The translations under genes were made by a program, and so were the position numbers. From NCBI RefSeq assembly GCF_014653945.1, contig NZ_BNAU01000001.1, positions 992,001 through 1,056,000 of the forward strand: a stretch of DNA of 64,000 nt. The letters run 5' to 3'. This DNA comes from Amycolatopsis deserti. Lineage in GTDB: Bacteria; Actinomycetota; Actinomycetes; Mycobacteriales; Pseudonocardiaceae. The notes beneath the pieces are model-generated. The model was not told the DNA's origin. It ran no database searches and saw nothing but the letters and a program-made list of their open reading frames with translations. Each line of letters begins with the position of its first letter. The stretch's first letter is position 1. Shown here in pieces: positions 47,068 to 56,497 of this stretch.

Positions 47068-48378
47068 GTGAGCATCGAGATCGCGGCCGAAGAAGCCGTC
47101 ACGCTGACCAGCGAACTGATCCGCATCGACACCACCAACACCGGCGACCCGGACACGCTGGTGGGGGAGAAGGCGGCAGCGGAGTTCGTCGCGGAGAAGC
47201 TCACCGAGGTCGGCTACGAGATCGAGTACGTCGAGTCCGGCGGCCGCGACCGCCACAACGTCATCACCCGCCTCGCCGGCGCCGACCCCAGCCGCGGGGC
47301 GCTGCTCGTGCACGGCCACCTCGACGTCGTCCCGGCCGACGCCTCCGAGTGGTCCGTGCACCCGTTCTCCGGCGCCATCCAGGACGGCTACGTGTGGGGC
47401 CGCGGCGCCGTCGACATGAAGGACATGCTCGGCATCATGCTGGCGCTGGCCCGCCACTACAAGCGCGAGAACATCGTCCCGCCGCGCGACATCATCTTCG
47501 CCTTCCTCGCCGACGAGGAGGCCGGCGGCAAGTTCGGCGCCCAGTGGCTGGTGGAGAACCGCCGCGACCTGTTCGAGGGCGCCACCGAGGCGATCAGCGA
47601 GGTCGGCGGCTTCTCCATCAGTCTCAAGGACGACGTGCGCACCTACGTGGTGGAGACCGCGGAGAAGGGCATCCGGTGGATGAAGCTGCGCGTGCGCGGC
47701 ACCGCCGGCCACGGCTCGATGATCCACCGCGACAACGCCGTCACCAAGCTCTCCGCCGCCGTCGCGCGGCTCGGGCAGCACCGGTTCCCGCTCGTGCTCA
47801 CCGACTCGGTGCGCGAGTTCCTCGCCGGCGTCACCGAGATCACCGGCTGGGACTTCCCCGAGGACGACATCGACGGCGCCGTCGCCAAGCTCGGCAACAT
47901 CTCCCGCATGATCGGCGCCACCCTGCGCGACACCGCCAACCCGACCATGCTCACCGCCGGCTACAAGTCCAACGTCATCCCCTCGGTCGCCGAAGCCGCC
48001 GTGGACTGCCGCATCCTTCCCGGCCGGATGGAGGCCTTCGACCGCGAGCTGGACGAGATCCTCGGCCCGGACATCGAGAAGGAGTGGATGGAGCTGCCGC
48101 CGGTGGAGACCACGTTCGACGGTGCGCTGGTGGACGCCATGACTGCCTCGATCACCGCCGAGGACCCGGGCGCGAAGGTGCTGCCCTACATGCTCTCCGG
48201 CGGCACCGACGCCAAGTCGTTCCAGACGCTGGGCATCCGCAACTTCGGGTTCGTGCCCCTGCAGCTGCCCGCCGACCTGGACTTCTCCGGGCTGTTCCAC
48301 GGCGTGGACGAGCGGGTGCCGGTCGACGCGCTCAAGTTCGGCACCCGCGTGCTGGACCGGTTCTTCCGCGCGTCGTGA
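47068..48378 (+). CDS. M20/M25/M40 family metallopeptidase
   Basis: 436 residues. Metal ligands in HGHLDVVPAD and GRGAVDMKDM, the catalytic Glu in DEEAGG, and the dimerisation domain with GTAGHGSMIHRDNA. Member of the peptidase M20 group that deacylates or hydrolyses peptides and N-acyl amino acids. GTG start; its stop overlaps the next GTG (GTGA). Confidence 0.93.
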   Translation: MSIEIAAEEAVTLTSELIRIDTTNTGDPDTLVGEKAAAEFVAEKLTEVGYEIEYVESGGRDRHNVITRLAGADPSRGALLVHGHLDVVPADASEWSVHPFSGAIQDGYVWGRGAVDMKDMLGIMLALARHYKRENIVPPRDIIFAFLADEEAGGKFGAQWLVENRRDLFEGATEAISEVGGFSISLKDDVRTYVVETAEKGIRWMKLRVRGTAGHGSMIHRDNAVTKLSAAVARLGQHRFPLVLTDSVREFLAGVTEITGWDFPEDDIDGAVAKLGNISRMIGATLRDTANPTMLTAGYKSNVIPSVAEAAVDCRILPGRMEAFDRELDEILGPDIEKEWMELPPVETTFDGALVDAMTASITAEDPGAKVLPYMLSGGTDAKSFQTLGIRNFGFVPLQLPADLDFSGLFHGVDERVPVDALKFGTRVLDRFFRAS

Positions 48379-48881
48379 CCACCGCGGCGCAGCTGCGCAA
48401 GACCGCGCGGTCCCTCCCGGAGACGGCGGTCGACGGCGACGCCTTCACCGTGGGCGGCGCGGTGTTCGCCGCGCTGGAGGACGAGCAGGTGCGGCTGCGG
48501 CTCCCCGCCGCGGAGGTGGCCGAGGTGCTCGCGGCGCACCCCACGGCCACCCGTGTGCGCGGCGGGGTGCGGGTGCCGCTGGCCGACCTCAACGGGCAGC
48601 AGCTCAACCACTGGGTCCGGCGCGCCTGGCTCGCCCATGCGCCCGAGCCGCTGGCCGCGCGGGCGCGTGCCGCGGAAACCGCCGAGCCGGGTTCGGGGGA
48701 CCTGCCGCGCGCCATCGGCCGCCCGGCGACCCGCGCGCTCGCCGGCGCCGGGATCACCACGCTCGACCAGCTCACCGCGCTGACGGAGGCGGAGCTACTC
48801 GCGCTGCACGGGATGGGCCCCAAGGCGGTGCGCGTACTCCGCGAGGCGCTCGCCGAGAGGGGCCGCTCACTCGCCGGCTGA
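48375..48881 (+). CDS. MmcQ/YjbR-like protein with C-terminal HhH domain
   Basis: 168 residues. The N-terminal half has the MmcQ/YjbR pattern (LPETAVDGDAFTVGGAVFAALE; LNGQQLNHWVRRAWLAHAPEP). The C-terminal half is a helix-hairpin-helix (RALAGAGITTLDQLTALTEA, then HGMGPKAVRVL), as in RNAP alpha CTD-type domains. It is translationally coupled to the peptidase. Its 3' end overlaps the next gene. Confidence 0.82.
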   Translation: MTTAAQLRKTARSLPETAVDGDAFTVGGAVFAALEDEQVRLRLPAAEVAEVLAAHPTATRVRGGVRVPLADLNGQQLNHWVRRAWLAHAPEPLAARARAAETAEPGSGDLPRAIGRPATRALAGAGITTLDQLTALTEAELLALHGMGPKAVRVLREALAERGRSLAG

Positions 48882-49175
48882 CGCGGCCACCGCGGGGCGC
48901 GAGTTCGCGGCCCAGATCAGCGCGGCGACCCAGCCGAAGAAGGTCCACCCGCACACGAGCGTGAACACCGCGAGCGGCCGGATGTCGGCCACACCCCGGC
49001 GGCGGGCGACGAGCACCGGCGCGAACCAGACGGGCACGCAAGTGACCAACCCGACGATGCCCAGCAGCACCAGCAGCGCCACCCCCATCCCGGCGAAGAT
49101 CGCGAGCAAGACCAGCGCCGCCACGACCCCGGCACAGCCGGTGATCAACGACACGAACGAGGGGCGACGGGGCAT
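48867..49175 (-). CDS. Superinfection-immunity-like membrane protein
   Basis: 102 residues with two or three membrane helices; the C-terminal LVCGWTFFGWVAALIWAANSR is the hallmark of the superinfection immunity (Imm) family. In phages it blocks DNA injection; chromosomal copies of unknown role are common. Convergent with the preceding gene by 15 bp. Confidence 0.75.
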   Translation of the reverse strand: MPRRPSFVSLITGCAGVVAALVLLAIFAGMGVALLVLLGIVGLVTCVPVWFAPVLVARRRGVADIRPLAVFTLVCGWTFFGWVAALIWAANSRPAVAASAGE

Positions 49176-49247
49176 GCTGCTCCTTTCCGGGGCAGCACTG
49201 AGGTCGCCGCGACAGCCCCGCCCGTTACCGGTGCAGGGCCGGGCCGG

Positions 49248-49469
49248 TCAGATCAGGACCTCGGGCAGCGCGGTGGCCGGCTGGCGCTTGCGGCGCAGCC
49301 ACACGCGCCGGGTGCCGTCGGAGTAAAGCCGGACCGTCGACAGCTCCCACCCGCCGTACTCGGCGTTGATCGACAGCTGCGTGGCCGCGGCCCGCCGGGA
49401 GACGCCGGGTGGCAACTGCAACCGGCGGTACTCCCAGTCCTCGTCGACCACCGCCTCCTGGTGCTTCAT
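49248..49469 (-). CDS. DUF5703 family protein
   Basis: 73 residues (WEYRRLQLPPGVSRRAAATQ and GGWELSTVRLYSDGTRRVWL), as in DUF5703. Found in many actinomycetes, often beside a lipoprotein gene as here (ATGA overlap, 49466-49469). Function unknown. Confidence 0.8.
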   Translation of the reverse strand: MKHQEAVVDEDWEYRRLQLPPGVSRRAAATQLSINAEYGGWELSTVRLYSDGTRRVWLRRKRQPATALPEVLI

Positions 49470-50494
49470 GGCTGGATCACCTGGACCCCTTCTCCCGCCG
49501 CGGAGCCGACGACCACCCGCCCGCTCCGCTCCTCGACGGTAACCGAATTCGGCTGCCGGACCGTCGGGAAACGGTACTTCTCGACCGGTTCGCCGCCGCG
49601 CACGTCGAACCCGACGACCTCGTTGCGCTCGGTGAGCGTCACCCACGCCAGCGCGCGCTGCGCGTCATAGGCGAGACCGTACGCCCCGCCGGGCACCGGG
49701 TACCGCTGCCGCAGCAACAGCGGGCCGGTGGAGAAGGCCAGGAGAGCCCCGGCGCGGGTGTCCACCACCAGCACCCGGCCGAAGGAGTCCGCGACCGCGT
49801 GCGTGGCGCCGTCCCCGGCGCGCAGGCCCTCGGCCATGGTGCCGCCGTCGACGTCCACCGAGAACACCGCGGTGCGCAGCTCGTCCAGCACCACGGTGTT
49901 CCCGCCGGCCACCAGCACGTCGTCGGCGCTGTAGAGCTGGCCCTGGATGGTCTTGGTCGGCTGCCCGCCGGTGAACACCTCCACCGCCTTGCGGTCCCGC
50001 ACCGCGACCAGCGTCCGGTCACCCTCGACGACGGCACCGGCCGGCTGACCCGCCACCGCCAGCGTGCTCACCTCGCCCCCTGGCAACGCGATCCGCGCGA
50101 CCTGCCCGGCCGCGGGGAGCGTGGCCAGCAGGACCCCGCCGGACACGCGCAGCTGCTCGACCCGCCCGGCCACCGGCACCCGCACCGGCGCGGCGGCCAG
50201 GTCGGCGGACCGGTACAGCAGCACCGCGTCCGCAACGGCCACGGCGAGCGTCCCGGTCGCCGGATCCGCGGCCACCGCGGTGACCTCGCCGGGGACCGTG
50301 ATCACCGTGCCCGCCGGGGCGGCGGTGGGCGGGGGCGACGCCGGCGCGGTCGCCGCGACCGGGTTGGCCACCACCTGCAGGGTGTCGGTGGAATCGGCGG
50401 ACTTCGACGAGCACCCGCTCAGCACCAGAGCGCAGACCAGCACGACACCGGTCCCGACGGTGACGGAGGAGCGCACAAGACCTCCGGATCGCAT
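49466..50494 (-). CDS. Lipoprotein with beta-propeller-like repeats
   Basis: 342 residues. The signal peptide ends at the lipobox LSGC (Cys28), so it is membrane-anchored outside the cell. The mature part has repeated blade-like units (LAVAVADAVLLYRSADL; AVRDRKAVEVFTGGQPTKTI; GYDVRGG-type ends). Likely a sugar- or cell-wall-associated propeller; ligand unknown. Co-translated with the DUF5703 gene. Confidence 0.85.
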   Translation of the reverse strand: MRSGGLVRSSVTVGTGVVLVCALVLSGCSSKSADSTDTLQVVANPVAATAPASPPPTAAPAGTVITVPGEVTAVAADPATGTLAVAVADAVLLYRSADLAAAPVRVPVAGRVEQLRVSGGVLLATLPAAGQVARIALPGGEVSTLAVAGQPAGAVVEGDRTLVAVRDRKAVEVFTGGQPTKTIQGQLYSADDVLVAGGNTVVLDELRTAVFSVDVDGGTMAEGLRAGDGATHAVADSFGRVLVVDTRAGALLAFSTGPLLLRQRYPVPGGAYGLAYDAQRALAWVTLTERNEVVGFDVRGGEPVEKYRFPTVRQPNSVTVEERSGRVVVGSAAGEGVQVIQP

Positions 50495-50556
50495 TCCTCT
50501 GGTGCCTCCAGCATCCCCTGAAAACCTCGCCGCGTCACGTGCCGTCCACCGCACGG

Positions 50557-51519
50557 TCACTTCGTGCCCCGCTCCGGGTAACCGAACTCGACGGCGCTGA
50601 CGTCGTCCAGCGCCGAGGAGATCGCGACCGGCAGGGCGATCTCCTCCGCCGCCAGCGATCCGGTGAGCTGCCCGGTGTCGCGCGCCCCCACCACCGGCGC
50701 CACCACACCCGGCCGGTCCCGCACCCAGGCCAGCGCCACCACCAGCGGAGACACCCCCAGCCCGTCGGCCGCGGTGGCGACCGCCTCCACGATCCGCGCC
50801 GCCCGCTCGGTGCGGTGCTGCTCGACGTACCCGGCGTACTCGGCCGACGCGCCCCGCGAATCGGCCGGTGTGCCGTGGCGGTACTTGCCGGTCAGCACCC
50901 CGCGGCCCAGCGGCGCCCACGGCAGCACGCCGAGGCCGTGGTAGCGGGCCGCCGGCACCAGCTCGCGCTCCACGCCGCGCTCCACCAGCGAGTATTCGGC
51001 CTGCGTGGCGACCAGCCCGGCCGGCCCGTTCGCGGCGGCCGAGGCCAGCTGCCAGCCGGCGTAGTTGCACACCCCGGTGTAGCGGACCTTGCCCGAGGTC
51101 ACCGCGTGGTCCAGCGCCGAGAGGGTCTCCTCCAGCGGCACCGAGTCGTCCCACGCGTGCAGCTGCCACAGGTCCAGGTGGTCCACGCCCAGCCGCCGCA
51201 ACGACCCCTCCAGCGCGGACAACAGCGCACCGCGGGACGCGCCGCCGCCGAACGGCCCGTCGGTGCGGCGGGCGACGGCCTTGGTCGCCACGACGATCTC
51301 GTCGCGCGGCACCAGGTCGCCCAGCAGCCCGCCGAGGATCCGCTCGCTCTCCCCGCCGGAGTAGATGTCGGCGGTGTCCACGAGAGTCCCGCCCGCCTCG
51401 ACGAACGCGACGAGCTGGCTGGCCGCCTCGTCCGCGTCGGTCTCCGCACCCCAGGACATCGTGCCGAGCGCCATCCGGGAGACCCGCAACCCCGACCTGC
51501 CCAGCTGTCGCTTCTGCAT
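50557..51519 (-). CDS. Aldo/keto reductase (YhdN/AKR11-like)
   Basis: 320 residues. Tetrad motifs DTADIYSGGESE (Asp, Tyr), VATKAVARR (Lys) and WQLHAWDD (His). Opens MQKRQLGRSGLRVSRMALGT, as in general-stress AKRs. The longer upstream frame lacks AKR homology, so the ATG at 51519 is used. Divergent from uppP. Confidence 0.93.
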   Translation of the reverse strand: MQKRQLGRSGLRVSRMALGTMSWGAETDADEAASQLVAFVEAGGTLVDTADIYSGGESERILGGLLGDLVPRDEIVVATKAVARRTDGPFGGGASRGALLSALEGSLRRLGVDHLDLWQLHAWDDSVPLEETLSALDHAVTSGKVRYTGVCNYAGWQLASAAANGPAGLVATQAEYSLVERGVERELVPAARYHGLGVLPWAPLGRGVLTGKYRHGTPADSRGASAEYAGYVEQHRTERAARIVEAVATAADGLGVSPLVVALAWVRDRPGVVAPVVGARDTGQLTGSLAAEEIALPVAISSALDDVSAVEFGYPERGTK

Positions 51520-51641
51520 GCACAGAGGGTAACTAAGGTATAGGAAAGGACTTGACGAAGGCGGCTCATCGGGTGATCCGCGCCGCCGATAGCCTCTCCC
51601 ACCGTGCGAACGCGACTGATTTTCCCGAAGGCCCGGTGAGC

Positions 51642-52478
51642 ATGGGCTGGTTCGAAGCACTCGTCCTCGGCCTGGTGCAGGGCCTGACCGAGTTCCTCCC
51701 CATCTCCTCCAGCGCCCACCTGCGCATCACCGCCGCGCTCGCCGGCTGGGACGACCCCGGCGCGGCCTTCACCGCGGTCACCCAGATCGGCACCGAGCTG
51801 GCGGTCATCCTCTACTTCTCGAAGAAGATCGGCCGCATCCTCGCCGCCTGGTGGCGCTCGCTCTACCAGCGCGAGGCGCGTCACGATCCGGACGCCCGGC
51901 TGGGCTGGCTGATCATCGTCGGGTCGCTGCCGATCGTGGTGCTGGGACTGCTGTTCCAGGACGCCATCGACAGCGCCTTCCGCGACCTGCGGCTCACCGC
52001 GACCACGCTGATCGTGTTCGGCATCCTGCTGCTCATCGCCGACCGCGTCGGCCGCCAGTACCGGACGCTGGACCACCTGACCGTCCCGCACGGCATCGGG
52101 TACGGCTTCGCCCAGGCGATGGCGCTCATTCCCGGCGTGTCCCGCTCCGGCGGCACCGTCACCGCCGGCCTGTTCCTCGGCTACACCCGCGCCGAGGCGG
52201 CCGAGTACGCGTTCCTGCTGGCCCTGCCCGCCGTGTTCGGCTCCGGCCTGTACAAGCTGACCGACATCGGCGGCGAGAACAGCCCCGAGTGGGGCCCCAC
52301 CATCCTCGCCACCCTGGTCGCGTTCGGCGTCGGCTACCTGGTGATCGCGTGGCTGATGAACTACATCAAGACCAAGAGCTACGTGCCGTTCGTGATCTAC
52401 CGGATCGCGCTCGGCGTGCTGCTCATCGTGCTGGTCGCCACCGGCGTCCTTGATCCCAACGCCGGTCCCGCCCTGTAG
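51642..52478 (+). CDS. uppP: Undecaprenyl-diphosphate phosphatase
   Basis: 278 residues, about eight membrane helices. Conserved motifs: [19 protein letters not shown], with the SSSAH motif, and [17 protein letters not shown], with the later catalytic Arg region. It recycles the peptidoglycan lipid carrier and gives bacitracin resistance. An in-frame GTG at 51636 is an alternative start. Confidence 0.96.
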   Translation: MGWFEALVLGLVQGLTEFLPISSSAHLRITAALAGWDDPGAAFTAVTQIGTELAVILYFSKKIGRILAAWWRSLYQREARHDPDARLGWLIIVGSLPIVVLGLLFQDAIDSAFRDLRLTATTLIVFGILLLIADRVGRQYRTLDHLTVPHGIGYGFAQAMALIPGVSRSGGTVTAGLFLGYTRAEAAEYAFLLALPAVFGSGLYKLTDIGGENSPEWGPTILATLVAFGVGYLVIAWLMNYIKTKSYVPFVIYRIALGVLLIVLVATGVLDPNAGPAL

Positions 52479-52481
52479 GTT
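52476..52481 (+). promoter_or_regulatory. Candidate -10 overlapping the uppP stop
   Basis: TAGGTT begins with the uppP TAG stop codon and ends six bases before the GTG of the phosphatase gene. It implies a leaderless promoter inside the end of uppP. Confidence 0.45.
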
Positions 52482-52487
52482 GGCGGC

Positions 52488-53204
52488 GTGGCTACCGTGA
52501 TCCTGCTCCGGCACGGCCGCTCGACCGCCAACGGGTCGGGCGTGCTGGCCGGGCGGACCCCCAAGGTCGGGCTCGACGACACCGGCCGCGCGCAGGCCAA
52601 GGCGCTGGTCGAGCGGCTGGCCGGCGTGCCGCTGGCCGAGGTGGTGTGCTCGCCGCTGCTGCGCTGCAAGAACACCGTGGCCCCGCTCGTCGCCGAGCGG
52701 GGCCTGGCCCGCACCGTCGACCCGCGGCTGTCCGAAGTGGACTACGGCGAGTGGACCGGCCGCGAGCTGAAGACCCTGGTCAAGGAACCGCTGTGGCGGG
52801 TCGTGCAGGCCCACCCCTCGGCCGCGGTGTTCCCCGGCGGCGAGGGGCTGGCCGGCATGCAGGCCCGCGCGGTCGCCGCGGTGCGCGAGCACGACGCGCG
52901 GATCAGCGCCGAGCACGGCGACCACGCCGTCTGGCTGCTGTGCAGCCACGGCGACGTGCTCAAGTCCATCCTGGCCGACGCGCTGGGGCAGCACCTGGAC
53001 GCGTTCCAGCGGATCGTGGTCGACCCGGCGTCGATCTCCGTCGTCCGCTACACCGAGGTGCGCCCGTTCGTGATGCGCGTCAACGACCACAGCTCGGATC
53101 TGGCCGGGGTGGTGCCGCCCGCGCCGAAGCGCGTTAGGAAGAAGAAGACGTCCTCCGACGCGGAGGTCGGAGGGTCGACAGGACAGAAGGGCCGCGCTGG
53201 ATGA
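52488..53204 (+). CDS. Histidine phosphatase (phosphoglycerate mutase-like)
   Basis: 238 residues. RHGRSTANGSGVLAGR carries the phosphorylated His, and LCSHGDVLKSILADAL the second catalytic His. The C-terminal tail is basic and disordered (PKRVRKKKTSS), typical of the MSMEG_4193 group. Located between uppP and a peptidase. GTG start; stop overlaps the peptidase ATG. Confidence 0.93.
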   Translation: MATVILLRHGRSTANGSGVLAGRTPKVGLDDTGRAQAKALVERLAGVPLAEVVCSPLLRCKNTVAPLVAERGLARTVDPRLSEVDYGEWTGRELKTLVKEPLWRVVQAHPSAAVFPGGEGLAGMQARAVAAVREHDARISAEHGDHAVWLLCSHGDVLKSILADALGQHLDAFQRIVVDPASISVVRYTEVRPFVMRVNDHSSDLAGVVPPAPKRVRKKKTSSDAEVGGSTGQKGRAG

Positions 53205-55246
53205 CACCGGACAACCCGTTCGCGCAGGCGAGTGACCTGCCCTACGGTCTGCCGCCGTTCGACCGGATCGCCGACGAGCACTTCGGCCCGGCGTTCGAGG
53301 CGGGACTGGCCGAGCACGCCGCCGAGATCGAGGCCATCGCCGGCAACCCGGAACCGGCGACGTTCGAGAACACGATCGTGGCGCTGGACACCTCCGGGCG
53401 CCTGCTGCAGCGCGTGTCGTCGGTGTTCTTCAACCTGACCTCCTCCGACACCAACCCGGCGCGGCAGGAGCTGCAGGCGCAGATCGCGCCGAAGCTGGCC
53501 GCGCACTCCGACGCCATCCACCTCAACCCGGCGCTGTTCGCCCGGGTCCGCGACCTCTACCAGCGGCGCGACCAGCTGGGCCTGGACGAGGAGTCGGCCT
53601 GGCTGCTGGAGCGCACCTACACCGACTTCCAGCGCGCCGGCGCCGGGCTCGACGAGAGCCAGCAGGCCAGGCTGCGGGTGCTCAACGAGGAACTGTCCAC
53701 GTTGTCCACCCGGTTCCAGGAGAACCTGCTGCGCGACACCAACGACCTCGCCGTGCTGGTCGAGGACCCCGCGGAGCTGGCCGGGCTGTCCGAGGGCACG
53801 ATCGCCGCCGCCCGTGAGGCCGCCGCCTCCCGCGGTGTCGAGGGGTACCTGCTCACCCTGAACCTGCCCACCTCGCAGCCGCTGTTGTCGTCGCTGGAGA
53901 ACCGGGCGCTGCGGGAACGGCTGTTCACCGCGTCGATCTCGCGCGGCAACCGCGGCAACGACAACGACAACTCGGCCGTGCTGGCACGGATCGTGCAGCT
54001 GCGCGCCGAGAAGGCCGCGCTGCTCGGCCACCCCAACCACGCCGCGTACGTGATCTCCGACGAGACCGCCCGCACCGCCGAGGCCGCCGTCGGGCTGCTG
54101 GAGCGGCTCGCGCCGGTCGCGGTCGCCAACGCCCGCCGCGACGCCGAGGAGCTGCAGAGCTACCTCGAGCAGGACCACCCGGGCGCGACGCTGCAGCCGT
54201 GGGACTGGGCCTTCTACGCCGAACGCGTCCGCAAGGCCCGCTTCGACCTCGACGACGCCACGCTGCGGCCGTATTTCGAGCTGGACCGCGTGGTGCGCGA
54301 CGGTGTCCTGTTCGCCGCGAGCAAGCTGTACGGGCTGAGCTTCACCGAGCGCCACGACCTGCCCGTCTACCACCCGGACGTGCGGGTGTTCGAGGTCTTC
54401 GACGCCGACGGCAGCCCGCTGGGCCTGTTCCTCGGCGACTACTACACGCGCGACTCCAAGCGCGGCGGCGCCTGGATGAACACCTTCGTCGACCAGTCGC
54501 ACCTGCTGGGGGAGCGGCCGGTGGTGGTGAACAACCTCAACATCGCCAAGCCCCCGGCGGGCGAGCCGACGCTGCTGACCTTCGACGAGGTCACCACCCT
54601 GTTCCACGAGTTCGGCCACGCGCTGCACGCGCTGGTCTCCGACGTGCGCTACCCGAAGTTCTCCGGCACCAACGTGCCGCGGGACTTCGTGGAGTACCCG
54701 TCGCAGGTCAACGAGATGTGGATGCTGTGGCCGGAGGTGCTGGCCAACTACGCCAAGCACCACCGCACCGGCGAGCCGCTGCCGCGGCGGCTGGTCGAGC
54801 GGCTGGAGGAGTCGGCCCAGTACGGGCAGCCCTTCGCCACCACCGAGTACCTGGCCGCGTCGCTGTTGGACCAGGCCTGGCACGGGCTGGGCACGGAGGA
54901 CGCGATCGGCGACGTCGCCGCGTTCGAGGCGGCGGCGCTGGAGAAGGCCGGGGTGGCGGTGCCGGCGATCCCGCCGCGCTACCGCAGCACCTACTTCGCG
55001 CACGTGTTCAGCGGCGGCTACTCGGCCGGGTACTACTCCTACATCTGGAGCGAGGTGCTCGACGCCGACACCGTGGAGTGGTTCAAGGAGAACGGCGGCC
55101 TCAAGCGCGAGAACGGCGACCACTTCCGCCGCACGCTGCTGTCGCGCGGCGGCGCCGGTGACCCGATGGGCTTCTTCCGCACCTTCCGCGGCCGCGACCC
55201 GGAGATCGCGCCGCTGCTGGCGCGGCGGGGCCTGACCGGGGCGTGA
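53201..55246 (+). CDS. M3 family metallopeptidase (Dcp-like)
   Basis: 681 residues. Zinc motif FHEFGHALHAL near residue 469 and a third ligand Glu ~25-30 residues later in the PSQVNEMW segment; the C-terminal GYSAGYYSYIWSEVLDADTV is the conserved M3 helix. Peptidyl-dipeptidase or oligopeptidase of the cytosol. Overlaps the phosphatase stop (ATGA). Confidence 0.95.
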   Translation: MTPDNPFAQASDLPYGLPPFDRIADEHFGPAFEAGLAEHAAEIEAIAGNPEPATFENTIVALDTSGRLLQRVSSVFFNLTSSDTNPARQELQAQIAPKLAAHSDAIHLNPALFARVRDLYQRRDQLGLDEESAWLLERTYTDFQRAGAGLDESQQARLRVLNEELSTLSTRFQENLLRDTNDLAVLVEDPAELAGLSEGTIAAAREAAASRGVEGYLLTLNLPTSQPLLSSLENRALRERLFTASISRGNRGNDNDNSAVLARIVQLRAEKAALLGHPNHAAYVISDETARTAEAAVGLLERLAPVAVANARRDAEELQSYLEQDHPGATLQPWDWAFYAERVRKARFDLDDATLRPYFELDRVVRDGVLFAASKLYGLSFTERHDLPVYHPDVRVFEVFDADGSPLGLFLGDYYTRDSKRGGAWMNTFVDQSHLLGERPVVVNNLNIAKPPAGEPTLLTFDEVTTLFHEFGHALHALVSDVRYPKFSGTNVPRDFVEYPSQVNEMWMLWPEVLANYAKHHRTGEPLPRRLVERLEESAQYGQPFATTEYLAASLLDQAWHGLGTEDAIGDVAAFEAAALEKAGVAVPAIPPRYRSTYFAHVFSGGYSAGYYSYIWSEVLDADTVEWFKENGGLKRENGDHFRRTLLSRGGAGDPMGFFRTFRGRDPEIAPLLARRGLTGA

Positions 55247-55362
55247 CCGTCGGCCCGCAGCCGCGGTACGAGGCGTTCGCCGGCGAGTTCCTCGACCACG
55301 CCCAGGACGGGCCCACTTCGACCGGGTCGCAGCGCTCTGGCCCGGCAGGTTGTCCCGCATGA
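55243..55362 (+). pseudogene. Remnant of a class I SAM methyltransferase N-terminus
   Basis: 39-codon frame overlapping the M3 stop (GTGA). Residues 7-23 (PRYEAFAGEFLDHAQDG) match the conserved N-terminus of small actinobacterial SAM methyltransferases, after which homology stops and the frame ends. Most of the gene is lost. The homology is recalled, not searched. Confidence 0.5.
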
Positions 55363-55412
55363 TCGGCGAGGGCTAGCCTCCCGGGGGATGTTGCCGATCA
55401 TGGAGGCCCGTG

Positions 55413-55967
55413 ATGTTCTCGGTCCCGCTTGGCTCTGATGGCGCACGCTTGTGCCCGCTCGAACCCTGGCACGCCGAGGAGTTCCTGGCCCACCTCGATC
55501 GTGGCCGGGAGTTCATCGGGCAGTACATCGGCTTCGCCGACCGTGCCACGGATCTGGACTCCAGCCGGGCACTGCTGCGCGCGTACGCGGACAAGGCGGC
55601 CACCGACACCGGCCGGATCTACGGCATCTGGACTGGTGACACCCTCGTGGGCGGCGTGTTGTTCCGAAGGATGGACCTCACCCACGGAGTCGTCGAGGTG
55701 GGCTGCTGGCTCGAGCCGGCGGGCACCGGGAAGGGCCTGGCCACCCGGGCCGCCCGCGCGATCATCGACTGGGCGGTGCAGATCCGGGGCGCGCACCGCG
55801 TGGAGTGGCAGGTCAAGGCGGGCAATCTGGCGAGCATCGCGGTGGCCCGCCGACTGGGCATGACCCGCGACGGCGTGCTCCGTGAGGCCGTGGTGCACCG
55901 GGGAAAGCGCTTCGACCTCGAGGTCTGGTCGGTGCTCGCCCCGCAATGGCGCGCTCAGCACCTGTGA
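55413..55967 (+). CDS. GNAT acetyltransferase (RimJ/RimL-like)
   Basis: 184 residues. Acetyl-CoA binding region PAGTGKGLATRAARAIIDWA and the C-terminal NLASIAVARRLGMTRDGVLRE fit RimJ/RimL-type N-acetyltransferases. GGAGG is six bases before the ATG. Substrate not assignable. Confidence 0.92.
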   Translation: MFSVPLGSDGARLCPLEPWHAEEFLAHLDRGREFIGQYIGFADRATDLDSSRALLRAYADKAATDTGRIYGIWTGDTLVGGVLFRRMDLTHGVVEVGCWLEPAGTGKGLATRAARAIIDWAVQIRGAHRVEWQVKAGNLASIAVARRLGMTRDGVLREAVVHRGKRFDLEVWSVLAPQWRAQHL

Positions 55968-56039
55968 CGGCCACACCCGGTCGCCGGTGCCGGATCATCT
56001 CAGCGTGGATCAGGCGACCAGTACTTGAGGACCGGGTGG

Positions 56040-56423
56040 TCATGGCGTTGCAGACGAGCCGGTGAGTTCGGCTTGGTTGTCGGCTGCCCACTGCGCGAGC
56101 TGTGCCAGGGGCCCGTTCGCGAGCGAGTCGCCGAGCGGGGTGAGCTGGTAGATCGCTCCGCTCGGCGGCGCCGGTTGCTCCGCGTTGAGGGCTTTGGTGA
56201 CGAGCCCGCGCTCTTGGAGGCGTTGGAGAGCCTGGGTGAGGACTTTGTCGCTGACTCCTGCGATGCGGGTGAGTAGCTCGTTGCGTCGCGTCGGCCCCAT
56301 GCGCAGGGCCGACAGGACAACCGAGTCCCAAGCGTGCCTGATGAGCTCGATCGCCGCGCGCACGTGGCAGTCGGAGACGAAGGTTTGGCAGGAGTCATCG
56401 ATCACCAGTCCAGTCTCGCGCAC
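56040..56423 (-). CDS. HxlR-type winged helix regulator
   Basis: 127 residues. WDSVVLSALRMGPTRRNELL, then LTQALQRLQERGLVTKAL and LTPLGDSLANGPLAQLAQWA form the HxlR winged helix. GTG start. A clean palindrome just upstream supports autoregulation and control of the divergent F420/NADP-like gene. Confidence 0.9.
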   Translation of the reverse strand: MRETGLVIDDSCQTFVSDCHVRAAIELIRHAWDSVVLSALRMGPTRRNELLTRIAGVSDKVLTQALQRLQERGLVTKALNAEQPAPPSGAIYQLTPLGDSLANGPLAQLAQWAADNQAELTGSSATP

Positions 56424-56429
56424 GTCGCC

Positions 56430-56443
56430 CTACCGAACGGTAG
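56430..56443. promoter_or_regulatory. HxlR operator
   Basis: Perfect palindrome CTACCG-AA-CGGTAG, seven bases before the HxlR start and in the divergent gap to the dinucleotide-binding gene. Confidence 0.6.
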
Positions 56444-56497
56444 GAACCTGGTTCGTAGCGTTCCCAAGGACACCACTTCCACCTGAAGGAGATCGTT

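Noticed and set aside
48867-49175. Prophage immunity region around the superinfection-immunity-like gene
   Set aside because: Only one gene of this type is present, and its neighbours are ordinary chromosomal genes.
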